NCBI GenBank assembly: GCA_023376005.1
Contig: CM042145.1
Span: 101,075,540-101,139,539, forward strand
DNA: 64,000 nt
Direction of reading: 5' to 3'
From: Doryteuthis pealeii
Taxonomy: Eukaryota > Mollusca > Cephalopoda > Myopsida > Loliginidae
A model generated the notes under the pieces. It was not told where the DNA came from. It saw nothing but the letters and a program-made list of their open reading frames with translations, and searched no databases. Positions 33,109-44,711 of the stretch are shown piece after piece. The stretch's first letter is position 1. The number at the start of each line of letters is the position of its first letter. The translations under genes were made by a program, and so were the position numbers.

Positions 33109-33737
33109 TCTTATTATAATGGAGATTGTGTGTTTTTCTGTCTGTAACCGAAACTATATTACTACTCAAGTCACAATTCCCTTAGTTATTTACGTCACAT
33201 TCTCCATGATTCTATTTCTATTTAAACCTCAATTAATAATAAAACTGTTTGTCATTATTAATACTGTTGGCCTTACCTAAATACTAATAACATGCAATTG
33301 TATTTATATATACAACAAAATACCAGTTTTCAGTGTAAACGTAAAGCTAATTTGCATATTGATATTAAAAAAACTGATTTTAATAAATATGTGCTTGGTA
33401 TTATTGATTTCTAATTGTTTGGTTTTATCTTAATGAATATGAGTAAAAATCTCTTCAATAAATCCTAAAAAAAATTCATTAACAAGAAGAAATAACAGTA
33501 ATTTTATTCTTTACTTCCTATTTTACCTAAATAGTTAAATTAGCAAAATTTAGCATTGAAAAACGGAAGTGATGAAAAAGTAAGATTCAGTTGTTCTATT
33601 TTCCGATTATACCCCCTCCGTTTCAAATCTTTTTATCTGAATTCTTCTTCAATTTCATTAGCCTTTCTGATTTAATCTAATATTTTATTACATTTAAACT
33701 TAAATACTGGCACCTGGAGGGTGCATATATTTGCTAG
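33109..33737 (+). mobile_element. Non-autonomous Helitron, complete
   Basis: 629 bp inserted between A (33108) and T (33738), starting TCTTATTATAATGGAG and ending with a GC hairpin (GCACC-TGGA-GGGTGC) about 9 nt before CTAG. This is the Helitron signature (5' TC, 3' hairpin plus CTRR, A|T target, no target duplication). It has no Rep/helicase coding. Minus-strand transporter exon 2 lies 208 bp away. Confidence 0.85.
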
Positions 33738-33959
33738 TATATATATATATATATATATTCAAACAAATTTCATTAAACAAAATAGAATCCTTATTATCTT
33801 CATTTTTTATTTATTCAACTTGAAAATACAAAAAATTGAAAATAATAAGCATTGTTTTGTTTAATAAAATTTGTTTGAATGAAAAGATGCTGCTCAAATA
33901 CACCTATTTTATTGTATACACACACACACACACACATATATATTTGGACTGAAGATCAC

Positions 33960-34110
33960 ATAGGTAAGAATGTGAGTTACCAGGTGCCATTTTAATCCCC
34001 AGTAGTTTCGGCACTCCAAAGTGCCATCTTTAGGGGTGGATGTAATTGAGTGTGTGGCATGAAAATTCTGGTGCACGAATCAACAGGTTCCACCCTGATA
34101 CTAATAAATT
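33960..34110. repeat. Element with GCCGAAAC hairpin, central part inverted relative to 35225-35350
   Basis: Carries AGTTTCGGCACTCCAAAGTGCC on the plus strand, whereas 35250-35310 carries GGCACTTTAAAGTGCC in the opposite orientation. Both are followed on the plus strand by GAAAATT.TGGTGCAC..AAT and TTCCACCCTGAT. Confidence 0.65.
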
Positions 34111-35009
34111 GGCCCAGAACTTGAAAGGATCGAGAAAAAATTCATCAGACATGAGATGACCGCCTTGTTTAATAGAATATACATTAAAGAAAAATTGCTG
34201 CCCAAATATACATATTTCAATAAAAATAATGAAGATTCCATTTCCTTTTTATTTATTTCCAATATAGCAAAATAATTTCCAATGCATTTTAAAACTCATC
34301 AGACACAAGATGTTTGTCTTGTTTAATAGTGTATCATTTTTTTTTATTAGTAATGTTTACATTAGTAAACAAATGTTCCATCTTTAAAGAAAAAAAAAAA
34401 AAAAAATAGTGTCCCAAAAGTTATTAAGCAATTTTAAAACATGTATTAATTTCAAAATAAAAAAAAATTATATTAACAAAAGTAGATATCATTCTAAATT
34501 AGCCCAAAAAGATAAAACCTCTTCCTCATAAGTTATTAATATTTTCATGGTGTAATAGTAAGCAAGCTAGTTTCACAGATCCATTACTACTGAATAGTAA
34601 GTTTGATCCTCACTAGATGTCCCATAAAAAATCCCCACTTGAAAAGACCTTGTGTTAATCTGGCCTGGTTGGAGGCCAGGAAAATTGTGTGTTGGGGGGA
34701 GGGGGGCAGCGGTAATAGGTCCTGGTTGCCTCTATCCCATTATAGTTATTATATTTGCATTTAAATTCCATACACTAAATGTATCAACTATTAGATCATT
34801 TAAATGAGAATTGTTCAAGTTATTAGATTAGAAAATGATATCAAATGTTTCTGAAACAGCCTGCACATCTCAAATGATGTCAAATTTTTTGAAGAACCCT
34901 GTATTTGCATATAAATTTCATACATTAAATGTGTCAACTATTATGGCACCAGGATAGTATTAGATTTTTAAAAAAGACTTTAATTAAAGACTTTAAAATG
35001 TTAGCTTAC

Positions 35010-35135
35010 CTTGGCCGAGCTGGACAAATCCTGTAATGATGATTAGTATTAAAGCAAATACTTTAGCATAGGTAAAAATATCCTGGACACGTGTTGCCCA
35101 TTTGACATCCTTACAATTCACAAAGGTCAAAACCA
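35010..35135 (-). CDS. SLC7-family amino acid transporter, internal exon 1 (TM5 region)
   Basis: This is the most 5' exon recognised of a minus-strand transporter gene. The 126 bp are bounded by a long pyrimidine tract ending in cag and by a CAAG|gtaagc donor. The translation contains [18 protein letters not shown] followed by the hydrophobic run [19 protein letters not shown]. This matches the SLC7 pattern in which an Asn-Cys loop and 'ATRVQD.F..AK' precede transmembrane segment 5. Family members are the multi-pass light chains of heteromeric amino acid exchangers at the plasma membrane. The reading frame needs one base from the preceding exon (phase 1) and leaves phase 1 to the next exon, which fits. 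In vertebrate relatives a large N-terminal exon usually precedes a 126-bp exon. I could not find it up to 64000, so the upstream intron is at least 28.9 kb. LAT or b0,+AT subfamily is not decided. Confidence 0.9.
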
Positions 35136-35963
35136 CTGGAAAGAAAGAAAAAAGAAAAGAAATCTGAATTACAAGACTTAGAAATTAGCACTTCATAAAA
35201 ATTAAGTGATTTTTATTGAAATATGTACCAAAATTTTCATCCCACACACTCAATTACATCCAACCTTGAAGATGGCACTTTAAAGTGCCTAAAGTACTTG
35301 GGATGAAAATTTTGGTGCACTAATGAACTGATTCCACCCTGATATTAAGAAATTGTACAGCAATGTTTTCAAGGTCAAATATATAATAGCTGATTTTAAG
35401 GCAGTTTTTTTTATACGTTGAATCCAAAAATCATACTCATTTTAATATACTCATACTAATCACATCAAATTTTTAAGATATATGCTCTAATTTGAAATGT
35501 ATAGAACAGTATTATAGCTGTGACGAGTATGTCCATCGCCTTTTGAATTAGTGTTATTATTATGTACAACTTATGCATGCATAAAAAACCAGACCCGATT
35601 AAACACAATGAATGGTACTTTTGAATTCAGCATAAAATGGAGATCATATATCACTTGGTAAACTTTTATGCAGGCCAGTGTTATTATTGGGAAAATTTTG
35701 ATTTTTTTTCAGCCCACCATCCTCATCTTTATTGTGTTATGTGTAAACACAATCTTCAGGCTGCTGTATCCTCAAGGCCTTGTTCAGGTGTTACCTGTTT
35801 ACCTTAACAAGTCCCGAGGATGCAGTGTTTACACATAACACAAGATGAGAACAGTGGTCCACAAAAAAAAAAAAAAAAAAAAAAAAATTATTCAAATCAA
35901 GTTCCAAAAATACAAATGATTATTATTTTTCTAAAAATTTTAAAAAACAAAATATACAAATAA

Positions 35964-36560
35964 CTGTTGGGTGGTTGCTTGAATTTTACAGCATGTCATC
36001 ACTTGTTGGGTTATTTTATGCCAAAGACATTTTTGTTTTATTCATTCTTATTAGGTATTCAAATTTTTATTAAAAAAAATAAAAAAAACAAAACAAAACC
36101 AAACCAAACAAAAACAAAAACACCTCATTTTTAAAAACTTTTTAAAAATCTATTTAACCCATAGATGGGACCCTACAACTCTGGGTCAGTGTGGACCTGG
36201 GAGTAATGACAATTAAGGAGTACTCAACACTACCCAGAGCTGCAGAATTGGAACTTCACCACTAGATGCAGTTTAGTGTCATGTCCAGAACACTAAGACC
36301 TTCAGCTACTGCCTTCTAGCACATAAATAATAAATTAAAAAAATAAAAAATAAAAAAAGGGTTGGGGGGGGTTTGCCATAAGAACAATTGGGGAATACAG
36401 TCAGGATAATCATATATGGCTTGACATGACCAGCCAATTGATTGGATAGGGTCTTTCCAACCACCCGTATAGCCCAAACACATGTTGGAAAATCATTAAA
36501 TGCTCAGCCACCAGGATTACATCCTTAAGCATCACAGTTCACCCACAGCCAACAGGTGAC
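35964..36560 (-). mobile_element. R1 retroposon, long copy; second R1 tail at 36605-36695
   Basis: Minus-sense: tail and stem-loop at 35964-36021, A/C-rich insert (36073-36122), then the body to CCAACAGGTGACCTCC. A second, short R1 end (GGTTGGTTAGTTTTATGGCATATCAACC, 36628-36680) follows 60 bp later. A microsatellite-like AATAAAAA block lies at 36330-36357. Confidence 0.8.
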
Positions 36561-37236
36561 CTCCTGTCATAAATAACTGAAACAAATTTTGCTGAATGAG
36601 AACAAGCATTTTTGTAGTGTCTGTTTGGTTGGTTAGTTTTATGGCATATCAACCTCGGTGGGTCACTTAATGCTGACAAAGTTTTGAAATACATTTGTAG
36701 TGATAGTTTGGTAGAAAACAAATTTATGTACGTATGTCTATTATTATTATACTTAAGCTGAATGAATCAATAATTGTTTACTAAAGGCTTTTTTCCTCAT
36801 TTAGTTTAATGATACAAAATTCATATCAAAATATTTGTCAGTTCTAGTATTGAATTATGTTTGAAAAAAAATTTTTTTTTTAAATTAATTAGTTGTAATT
36901 AAGTCAAAAACTGACCAGTTTCTTATTTCATATTCTGCCTGTCACTTTCCCTCTCTCTATGATATGATCGTTATATATGTTAGTTTCTCTGTGAGCGTAA
37001 AGAGAGTGATTAGAGAATCGGGTGCATTTAAATCTAAATTAGGTCAAATGTTCTCTTTCCTAGAAATCTTACAAAATTATTTTAATGTTTTTTTTTTCGT
37101 TTTTTAAAATGTATTTTTTTTTTTTTTTTAAATTCAATTTGCTTTGCAAACTCACTTTTTTCTAATCCCAATTATCTACTCAGAGCTTAATGGGTGATAC
37201 AACAGGTCATGTTTTTTTTTAGTATATACATATATT

Positions 37237-37524
37237 CAGAGATGCTGATAGGTACGCATCCTGCATCCCTGATGCACAAAAAATCTAAAAGGACGCAGTA
37301 AAATCATATCCATGTTTCCCAGTGTTTTTCGTTTTTTTTCCCTCATCATTTCAAGCTAACTGTAAATACATTTCAATAGTTTCTTAGAAATGAATTACAC
37401 AGGATAGGTTACAAGGTAGGAGTTAGACGGCTTTAGTTCTGGCCCATATTTTTTCCAGAGACTCATTCTAAGCAAGTATGTGAGTCCAAGGACACACTAA
37501 ATCAAAAAGCTATCAGCATCACTG
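37237..37524 (+). mobile_element. hAT-like MITE, full length
   Basis: 288 bp with terminal inverted repeats CAGAGATGCTGATAG and CTATCAGCATCACTG (14 of 15 match), the CAGNG start typical of hAT elements, and TATATT on both sides. Interior: ATCTAAAAGGACGCAG ... GAAATGAATTACACAGGATAG. No coding capacity. Confidence 0.75.
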
Positions 37525-37954
37525 TATATTTGAACTATTGTTCAATTATTCATTTTTGAGTACAATCCTACTTCTTTTTAGGAAATATAAAATCCTAGAT
37601 GGTCTTATTTTTGTAAAAAGTTTTTCAAATCCCTTGCTTAGTAATTTGTTTGCACTAAATCAAAGTCTACACACTCTAGCAGAATATATGTTTCACTGTA
37701 AATGTCGATGTAGTTCTAGGGGTGAAGTTGTAGATAACAGCAGCAAATAACCTTAGAACATTTGGGTCTACTTGTTGTTAAGGAATTGTTGAGTGAAGTG
37801 TTAGTGTTGATTGGTATTTTGATAAAGTGTGTATTAATGTTAGTGTAAAAGTATCAAGCATGTTAGTTATCACTAGTGAAGATGCTTTAAGGTTTACTTT
37901 TGATGGCTCTGTGAACGTAAGCCAAAAGGGTTAAAGTGGTTAAATCCTACTTAA

Positions 37955-38357
37955 GGGACATAAATTCCACCATTGTATATCAACCCACCAAAAGAAAAAA
38001 AAAATACCAAAAATCAGGGAACTAACTGAATTTAATGAAATTTTGAGTGTTGATACATTAATGAATAAAAGATATAATGCACCAGTTATTTTATTAAAAA
38101 CTCTTAGATTTTTTCAGGTCAATTAACTTTGAACCACGTATGTTTGTGAATCTGTGTTATGCCTCAAAGATATGTGGTTCAAAGTTAACTGAGCTGAAAA
38201 AAATGTAAGAGTTTTCAAATAAAATAACTGGCGCATTATATTGTTTATTCATTAATATATCAACACTGAAAATTTCATTAAATTTAGTTAATTCCTTGAT
38301 TTTTAGAATTTTATTTTTTTTCGGCGGGGTGACATACGATGCTGGAATTTATGTCCG
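37955..38357. mobile_element. TTAA-flanked foldback MITE (piggyBac-like target)
   Basis: 403 bp whose two halves are inverted repeats almost to the centre (GGGACATAAATTCCA ... TGGAATTTATGTCCG; AACTTTGAACCACGTATG facing CATATGTGGTTCAAAGTT analogue). TTAA occurs immediately outside both ends (37951-37954, 38358-38361), the target duplication of piggyBac-type elements. No transposase. Confidence 0.75.
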
Positions 38358-38361
38358 TTAA

Positions 38362-40703
38362 GTTTGATTTAACCAAGTTTATTGTGTAACAGAATTTTTG
38401 TTCATTGCATCAGAAAGCTTAAACAGAACTCTGGTTACATCATAGAAAATATTGCATCAGAAATATTTACATATAAATACGTGTGTTCCTTAATTGTATG
38501 ACTGCAATCATCCTGCAACACCCTCAGGTTAGAAATGAGACCGTCCAAATCACCCAAGATGAAATGCAAAAGTGTAAATCCTGATTATCTGGTGTTGCTT
38601 ACAATAGAGTAGGTGAGATAGAGGGTGAACGCGCAGAAGCGATGATGCTTATCTGCTTCAATCGAACATAAGGAAAAGAGGAAAAAAAGTAAATAAATAA
38701 AAATTTTAAAAAAGAGTGAGAGCTAAATCATTATTATACTTTGTACATATTGAAGTATTTGCAATAGCTCTTAATTAAACATATCAAATGTAATGATTAA
38801 ACTATTATACTGTGGTATATCCATAGGTCCTGCTATGTAGGATTTAACCGTCAAAGTGATATAGCCAGTTGGAACAGATTAACTAAGTGGTAGCAGTAGC
38901 AACAGCAGCAGTCAATTTTTGCTCTACCTAATTGTGTGCTGAGATGAGATGTTAAAATTAGGTTATTTATACTTTATAACATGTTTATAATTAGATATTA
39001 TGTTCCATTCAGGAAGAAACCCAAAAGACAACATTTCAAGGAATCTTTAATGCTTATGATGAAGTGTTATATAATGATAGGTTGTTGGTTGGATTTTACG
39101 GCATGTCAACCCTTGTTGGGTTATTCTATGCCAAAGACGTTTTCTTTTACATGTTCTTGATGGTATTCAAAAAAAAAAAAAATTTTTTTTTTTCCAAACA
39201 CATTTTTTTAAGCTCACCTGGGCCCTGGGAGTAGTGGCGATGAAGGGGTATACCATACTCCCCAGAGCTCCAAAATTGGAACTTCATCATGTTACTATTA
39301 CTTACAAACATGTAGCAGTTATTGTAGCATTCCCAGTTGATTTTTTTATTTGACGTTATTGTTATTTAATCATATTATTTAAATAGAGCTGTGTACAAGG
39401 AGTTCAAAACTGTTTGAATTATGCAAATATCCTATGTGATTCAAAAGTTATGAGAATTTAAAGCCCCAAAATTAGGGGTACAAAAGTGGACATTATTTTG
39501 TTAAAAAAAATGTCAAATCACAGACCAATTCAGAACAAGAAATTCAGTAAGTTCTTCACCATTTCTTTATTTTTTGAATAATTTTGATAAAACTTGGCAT
39601 TCTTATGTAAAATTGTATGTTCTTCCTGATTCTGCACTCAAATTGTATGTATCTATATGCTGTAACCAATTATTTAAAGAATAAGAGGTACCGATAGCCT
39701 TTTTTTTTTTAAAGTTTTTTTTTTTTTAAGTTTACCAGAAGATTATTCAACATTTTCATTTATATACTGCATGTATACACATATATAAAATATTAATTTA
39801 AATATATAACATCACTTTGAACTTAAAAATACATTTCTAAATGCATATGTTGAATTACATACAAGAAATAGATTACCTATTTACATATGTTTTTACACAA
39901 ACCTGTTCCACATGTGCTGAGTTTTGCTTACATTTCTCGCAATTTTAAGTGTTTTTTTCCCCAAAATTGAAACTTTGACGAAGAAACCCTGATGGTTAAG
40001 AGACATTTTCTATTAGTGATATAGTGCTTTTTTTTTCTTTTTTTTTTTTGAAGAAATCTCATCAACTTTTGTCTGTCATATTTTCACTTCCAAATGTCAG
40101 CAATGAAAAAAAAAGTTCCTGCTTGTATTTTAAGGTGTGTGCTAATTAAGTGTAAAATTTCAACAATATTGATAAAAATTAGCCACTTTGATTTTACGAT
40201 ATAAATCACTGTGAATTTTAGTCTGGAGAGAAAAAAACTTGTATTACGATTTTCTGGCTGTTCGAAGAAAAATACTGTTTTAACTCACCGTAAAAAATAA
40301 TGCAATGGATAAAAACACATATTTAGAAAGATTATTTTATTTTATTTCCAACCATATAAATATTTTAAAGTTTTGACCAGTAAAATGCGATAAATTGCAA
40401 TTTAAACCGATTAAGGTTGGAATCTGGCAATGTCTAACACAATCAACAAAACAGCTGGTGTTGCTAGTTATTGTGAATATAAGGACACATCCAAAACAAC
40501 ACAAAGGAGTTTGTTAAGCACCATTGGAGGGGAGTCATAATGAGAACACTTGGTTGGAGCATATAGAACAGAAATTTGAGGGTGATAGAAAAGGAAAATA
40601 TGTTTGTCAGTGTGAGGAAATTAAAACAAGCACTTCCTTGAAAGAAGTGTTTTGACAATAGATATGACTTGCAATGAGAGAAGAAACAAGTATCTTGGCA
40701 TTA
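38362..40703. other. Intronic sequence with no gene recognised
   Basis: Apart from the R1 copy at 39081-39291 I see only AT-rich sequence, A and T runs and one 64-codon ORF (40464-40658, minus) without domain similarity. Confidence 0.5.
39081..39291 (-). mobile_element. R1 retroposon, 5'-truncated
   Basis: Minus-sense copy with clear tail (GGTTGTTGGTTGGATTTTAC), stem-loop (GGCATGTCAACCCTTGTTGG) and a partial body ending at GGAACTTCATCATG. Confidence 0.8.
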
Positions 40704-41445
40704 GGTTGGTGGTTGGATTTTACAGCATGTTAACCCTAATTGGGTTATTTTAATATACTGAAGACATTTGGTTTTATTCATTCTTGATGGATATTATACA
40801 TTTTTTTAAACTCGTTTTTTCTATTTATCCCATAGATGGGACTAATAGGTATTACCACTCCAAGTGGACCTGGGAGTAATGACAATGAAGGGGTTTGCTT
40901 GTTTGTTTGTTTTGTTTTATGGCATATCAACCTCAGTGGGTCGTTTAATGCCGGCAAAGTTTTGAAATGAATTCATTCCTAATGGATACTCAATTTTTTT
41001 ATAAATGCATTTTTCTATTCAACCCATAGATGGGACCCTAACAGGTACTACCACTCCGGGTCAGAGTGGACCAGGGAGCAATGGTGAAGGGGTGCTCCAC
41101 ATTCCCCAAACCTCCAGAACTGGAACCTCACCATCAGATAGAGTTTAACGTCATTCCCAGGACATGTAGACCCTCAGCCACCACCTTCTAGCACCCATAT
41201 GATAAAAAGGGATGGGGCTTGCCATAAGGGCAATAGGGTTGGGGCAAACATATAGGTGCTAGGGCTTGATGTGACCAGCCGATTGATTGGAGGGAGCCTC
41301 TCTGACTGCCCGTCTATCCTAAGTAAGGGTCTAAGTGGAGTGTTGCAGGTCATGGTCTGCTCATCCACCAAGCAATGAAGGGGTACTCCAGTTTCCCCAG
41401 AACTCCAAAAGTGAAACTTCATCATTAGATGCAGTTTATTCTCAT
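40704..41445 (-). mobile_element. R1 copy interrupted by a younger R1 (40894-41372)
   Basis: The outer R1 (40704-40893 plus 41373-41445) is minus-sense. Inside it sits a second minus-sense R1 of 479 bp flanked by CAATGAAGGGG (40883-40893 and 41373-41383), an 11-bp perfect duplication. The inner copy has the GGCATATC/AAAC-tail subtype and the outer the GGCATGTT/CCAA-tail subtype, so the two subtypes were active at different times. Confidence 0.88.
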
Positions 41446-42309
41446 GCCATATCAGTTACTAACCAAAGTCTGACTATAACAGCTGCTGGGTTTTTTTTTC
41501 CTATGATTTATGACAAGAAACTCTGAAAAGTTTTATTGGTAGGTTTGGCCGTAGAGGAATTATGGTCGGGGGTGGGGGTTGGGTTCCAAGCTACACTGTC
41601 TAGTTATTATTAATGGGACTTTGACATACCAAGAGATATTAAAACACAGCTTGACATGAATTAATTTTTTTTTTCCAGCCCTTTCTCCTTTGTTTATTGG
41701 CAGAATAAATGGAAGACAAAAAAAGTTTTATCTTTCAGCAAGATGAAGATGTGAGTTGCTGCAAAGACAACCTTTTCATACATCTGTGATTGTTCTTCTC
41801 TAATGAAATGGCCCATCTTGTCTTCAGAAAATGTTTAGGAAATGTTTAGGGAATGACGTCAAGAGATTTGTATGCTGGCAATATCCAATATCACATTCTC
41901 AAGGAGCTTAAACAGGCAATTATATATACTAGTACCAAATAAAAAAACACCCTCCAGGCGATGTAAAAATAGATCTGAGGGGTGGGAGTAAAAAAAAAAA
42001 ATTCAATGTCAGCGAGTTTGTACACTAAGTAAGTAAAATCATCAAATTCTTTAAAGGATTAAAAAAAAAAAACAATTTGAAATGTAAACTTTAAATATGT
42101 ATTAAAATAAAACTATATATAGATATATAATACCAGTCATGTATTTATTAAAACTTGTTTTAAAAAACAATGAGGACTGTCTAATGTTGCATGTTCAAAT
42201 TTTGAGTGTATTTATTCTATGTTATGACGATTTTGGGTAATGAGACGTAAGCAGTGACGTAATTTTTGTTACAGAGAAAAACCGGAAGCGAATCTCCATT
42301 ATTAATAGA

Positions 42310-43165
42310 TTTACCATAAAAAAAAGCAGATGCTCTACTGACTGAGTTCCCATCATTTATTTGAAATCAATTATAATTTAAATGTTATAAGCAGGATGGG
42401 ACTTGATACTGAGCTTAATAGCCGCCCTGCAGGCACCCATGATGTAATAAACTCTTTAACATTGGTTAGGCAACCAGTCTAGGAGAAAGACTATTCTATT
42501 ATCATTGAAAATTTTCAGGAATTCAATCTTTTTCTGTTTTTCCTTTTTACCTTTTTTAAAAAACATTTGCTTTTTTTCTTTCTTTCATTTTTCTTTCATT
42601 CTATTCTTTTTTGAATTCCTTCTTTTTTTTTTCCTTTCTTTTTCTTGGTTTCCCCCTTTTCTTTAATTTCTTTTTTCAAAAAGATATTTGCTTTTCTTTC
42701 TTTTCTTTTTTTATTACTTATTCTTTATTTTAATTTTATACTTTCTTTATCTGTTTCCTTCTCTACTTATTTTCTTTCATTAAATTATTTCTTTTCTTTT
42801 GAATTTTAACAAACAGATAGGTAAGTGAACTGTAAGAGAGACAGATTAAAACATAAGATTATAGATACAATTTGACTAAGGATGGTAAATCACAAGGATA
42901 GTACTAACAGCTGCCAACTGGTACACTGAGCCATTCTTCTTGGAGACAGGTGGTTGCTTTCAGACATGATAATTCATCCCCAATCCACAAGAATATATAA
43001 TAGTGAAAGAGTTTCTTATGCACATAATTCATGTCAAAAATAAATATTGCTACAGACAGTAATAAATTATAACAGCAACAATATTTAAAATGCAGCCTGA
43101 GTAGATAGTCACTAACCATTACTTAATCTGGTGTGTGTGTGTGTGTGTATATATATATATTTATA
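42310..43165. other. SINE-B scrap, pyrimidine-rich tract, no gene
   Basis: A SINE-B fragment (42448-42495) is followed by about 270 bp of T/C-rich low-complexity sequence (42520-42805) and AT-rich sequence ending in (GT)n/(AT)n at 43133-43165. Confidence 0.5.
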
Positions 43166-43169
43166 TATA

Positions 43170-43796
43170 TCTTATTATAATGGAGATTGTGGATTTATCT
43201 GTCTGTAACCGAAACTATATCACTATACAAGTCACAATTCCCTTAGTTATTTACATCATATTCTCTATGATTTTATTTTTTTTATTTAAACCTCAATTAT
43301 TAATAAAATTGTTTTATATCATTAATACTGTTGACCATATCTACTTACTATTAACATGCAATTGTATTTATATATATAACAAAATAGCGGTTTACAGTGT
43401 GAATGGGAAGGCTAATTTGCATATTGATCTTAAAAAATTGATTTTAATGAATATGTGCTTAGTATTAGTGACTTCAATTTTTTTGGTTTTATCTTAATGA
43501 ATATGAGAAAAAATCTTGAGGATAAATATTAAAAGAAATTCATTAACAAGAAATAACTGATATTATCCTTTACTTCCTATTTTAACTAAATAGTTAAATT
43601 AGGAAAATTTACCAATGAAAGACGGGAGTAATGGAAAATGATAGAAGAGTTAGTTTCCAAGTTGTTCTATTTTTCAATCATACCCCCTCTGTTTCAAATC
43701 TTTTTTATCTGCATTCTTATTCAGTTTCATTTGCCTTTGTAATTTAACATGATATTTTATTATATTAAAACTTAAATACTTGCATATATTTGCTAG
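43170..43796 (+). mobile_element. Non-autonomous Helitron lacking the terminal hairpin
   Basis: About 90% like the copy at 33109, starting TCTTATTATAATGG after an (AT)n run and ending TTTGCTAG|T. The hairpin is missing: TACTTGCATATATTTGCTAG joins the two TGCA sequences that flank it in other copies. The 120-codon ORF is accidental. Confidence 0.85.
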
Positions 43797-43985
43797 TATA
43801 TATAAGAGATTTATCCAAAACTATATGTGATTTCTAAGATCCACTGTACTAATATTGATGATCCAGTATGTATAAATACAGCGAATCTTTAAATCACTGA
43901 AGAGAGCTCAATGTATAATAACCTTTTAGATTATATACAGAGCAATATTTATCAATAAAGGAAGGAAGAACTCAACACCGTAATT

Positions 43986-44075
43986 CCATAATAAATTTAT
44001 TTCGACCAAAATTGGGGCCTATATAAATCTAAGTTGATTTAAAACGGCTCCCCAAATTTTCGTCTCATCAGATGG
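43986..44075 (-). ncRNA. Hammerhead-ribozyme-like motif with long stem II
   Basis: On the minus strand: CCAU-CUGAUGA (44075-44065), a stem II of about 14 imperfect pairs starting GAC/GUC and including AAAAUU/AAUUUU and GGGG/CCCC around a long loop, then GAAA. A short stem III (AUA/UAU around AAUU) follows, then U17 and AUGG, which pairs with CCAU as stem I. All invariant core positions (CUGANGA, GAAA, NUH) are present, in the type I order. Stem III is weak, so activity is uncertain. Probably part of a Penelope-like or retrozyme-type element. Confidence 0.5.
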
Positions 44076-44332
44076 GTCTCAATTCACTTATGGACAAGCA
44101 CATCACAAAAAAAACCCAAAAAGCTGAATATTAAAAAAATATATAAATTCAAACAAAAACAAAAATTAAAAATATAAAAAATATTTTTTAACAGTATACG
44201 ATTGTAACCATAGAAACAGGAAGTGAATGAGAAAAAAAGAGATACATTTCAAGGTTGGTTTCTTGGGGTGTTCAGACAGACAAAAAAGTGACAAGACAGA
44301 TATATATACATACATACATATACACACACACA

Positions 44333-44553
44333 CTGATAGGTATGCGTCCTGTGTTCCTGACGCACAAAAATCTAAAAGGACACAGTAAAATCATACCCAT
44401 GCATCCCAGTGATTTTCTTTTTTCTTCCCTCACCATTTCAAGCTAACTGTAAATACATTTCAATAGTCTCTTAGAAATGAATTACACAGGATAGGTTACA
44501 AAAAGGTAGGAGTTAGACAGCTTTAGTTGGGACCCATAAATTTTCCTGGGGAC

Positions 44554-44555
<2 letters not shown>
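44333..44555 (+). mobile_element. hAT-like MITE, ends replaced by microsatellites
   Basis: Same family as 37237. The 5' end (CTGATAGGTATGCG) emerges from an (AC)n run and the 3' end (TCCTGGGGACTATA) runs into (AT)n, so both termini are truncated. Confidence 0.8.
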
Positions 44556-44590
<35 letters not shown>

Positions 44591-44591
<1 letters not shown>

Positions 44592-44711
44592 ACCAACTCC
44601 CTCTGCATGAGTAAGATGTGATACAAGGTCAGTTACTTAAATGTCCAGTATCAAACCTAGGTCCTTGTGATTCCTAAGGTGGATGCTCCACCAGCTGAGC
44701 TAAACTGCTTT
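44591..44711 (-). mobile_element. SINE-A-like tRNA head
   Basis: Minus-sense head only: AGTTTAGCTCAGCTGGTGGAG (A box) and GGTTTGATACTGG (B box), then GCATGAG, ending in an (AT)n microsatellite. The anticodon arm is not tRNA-like. Confidence 0.7.
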
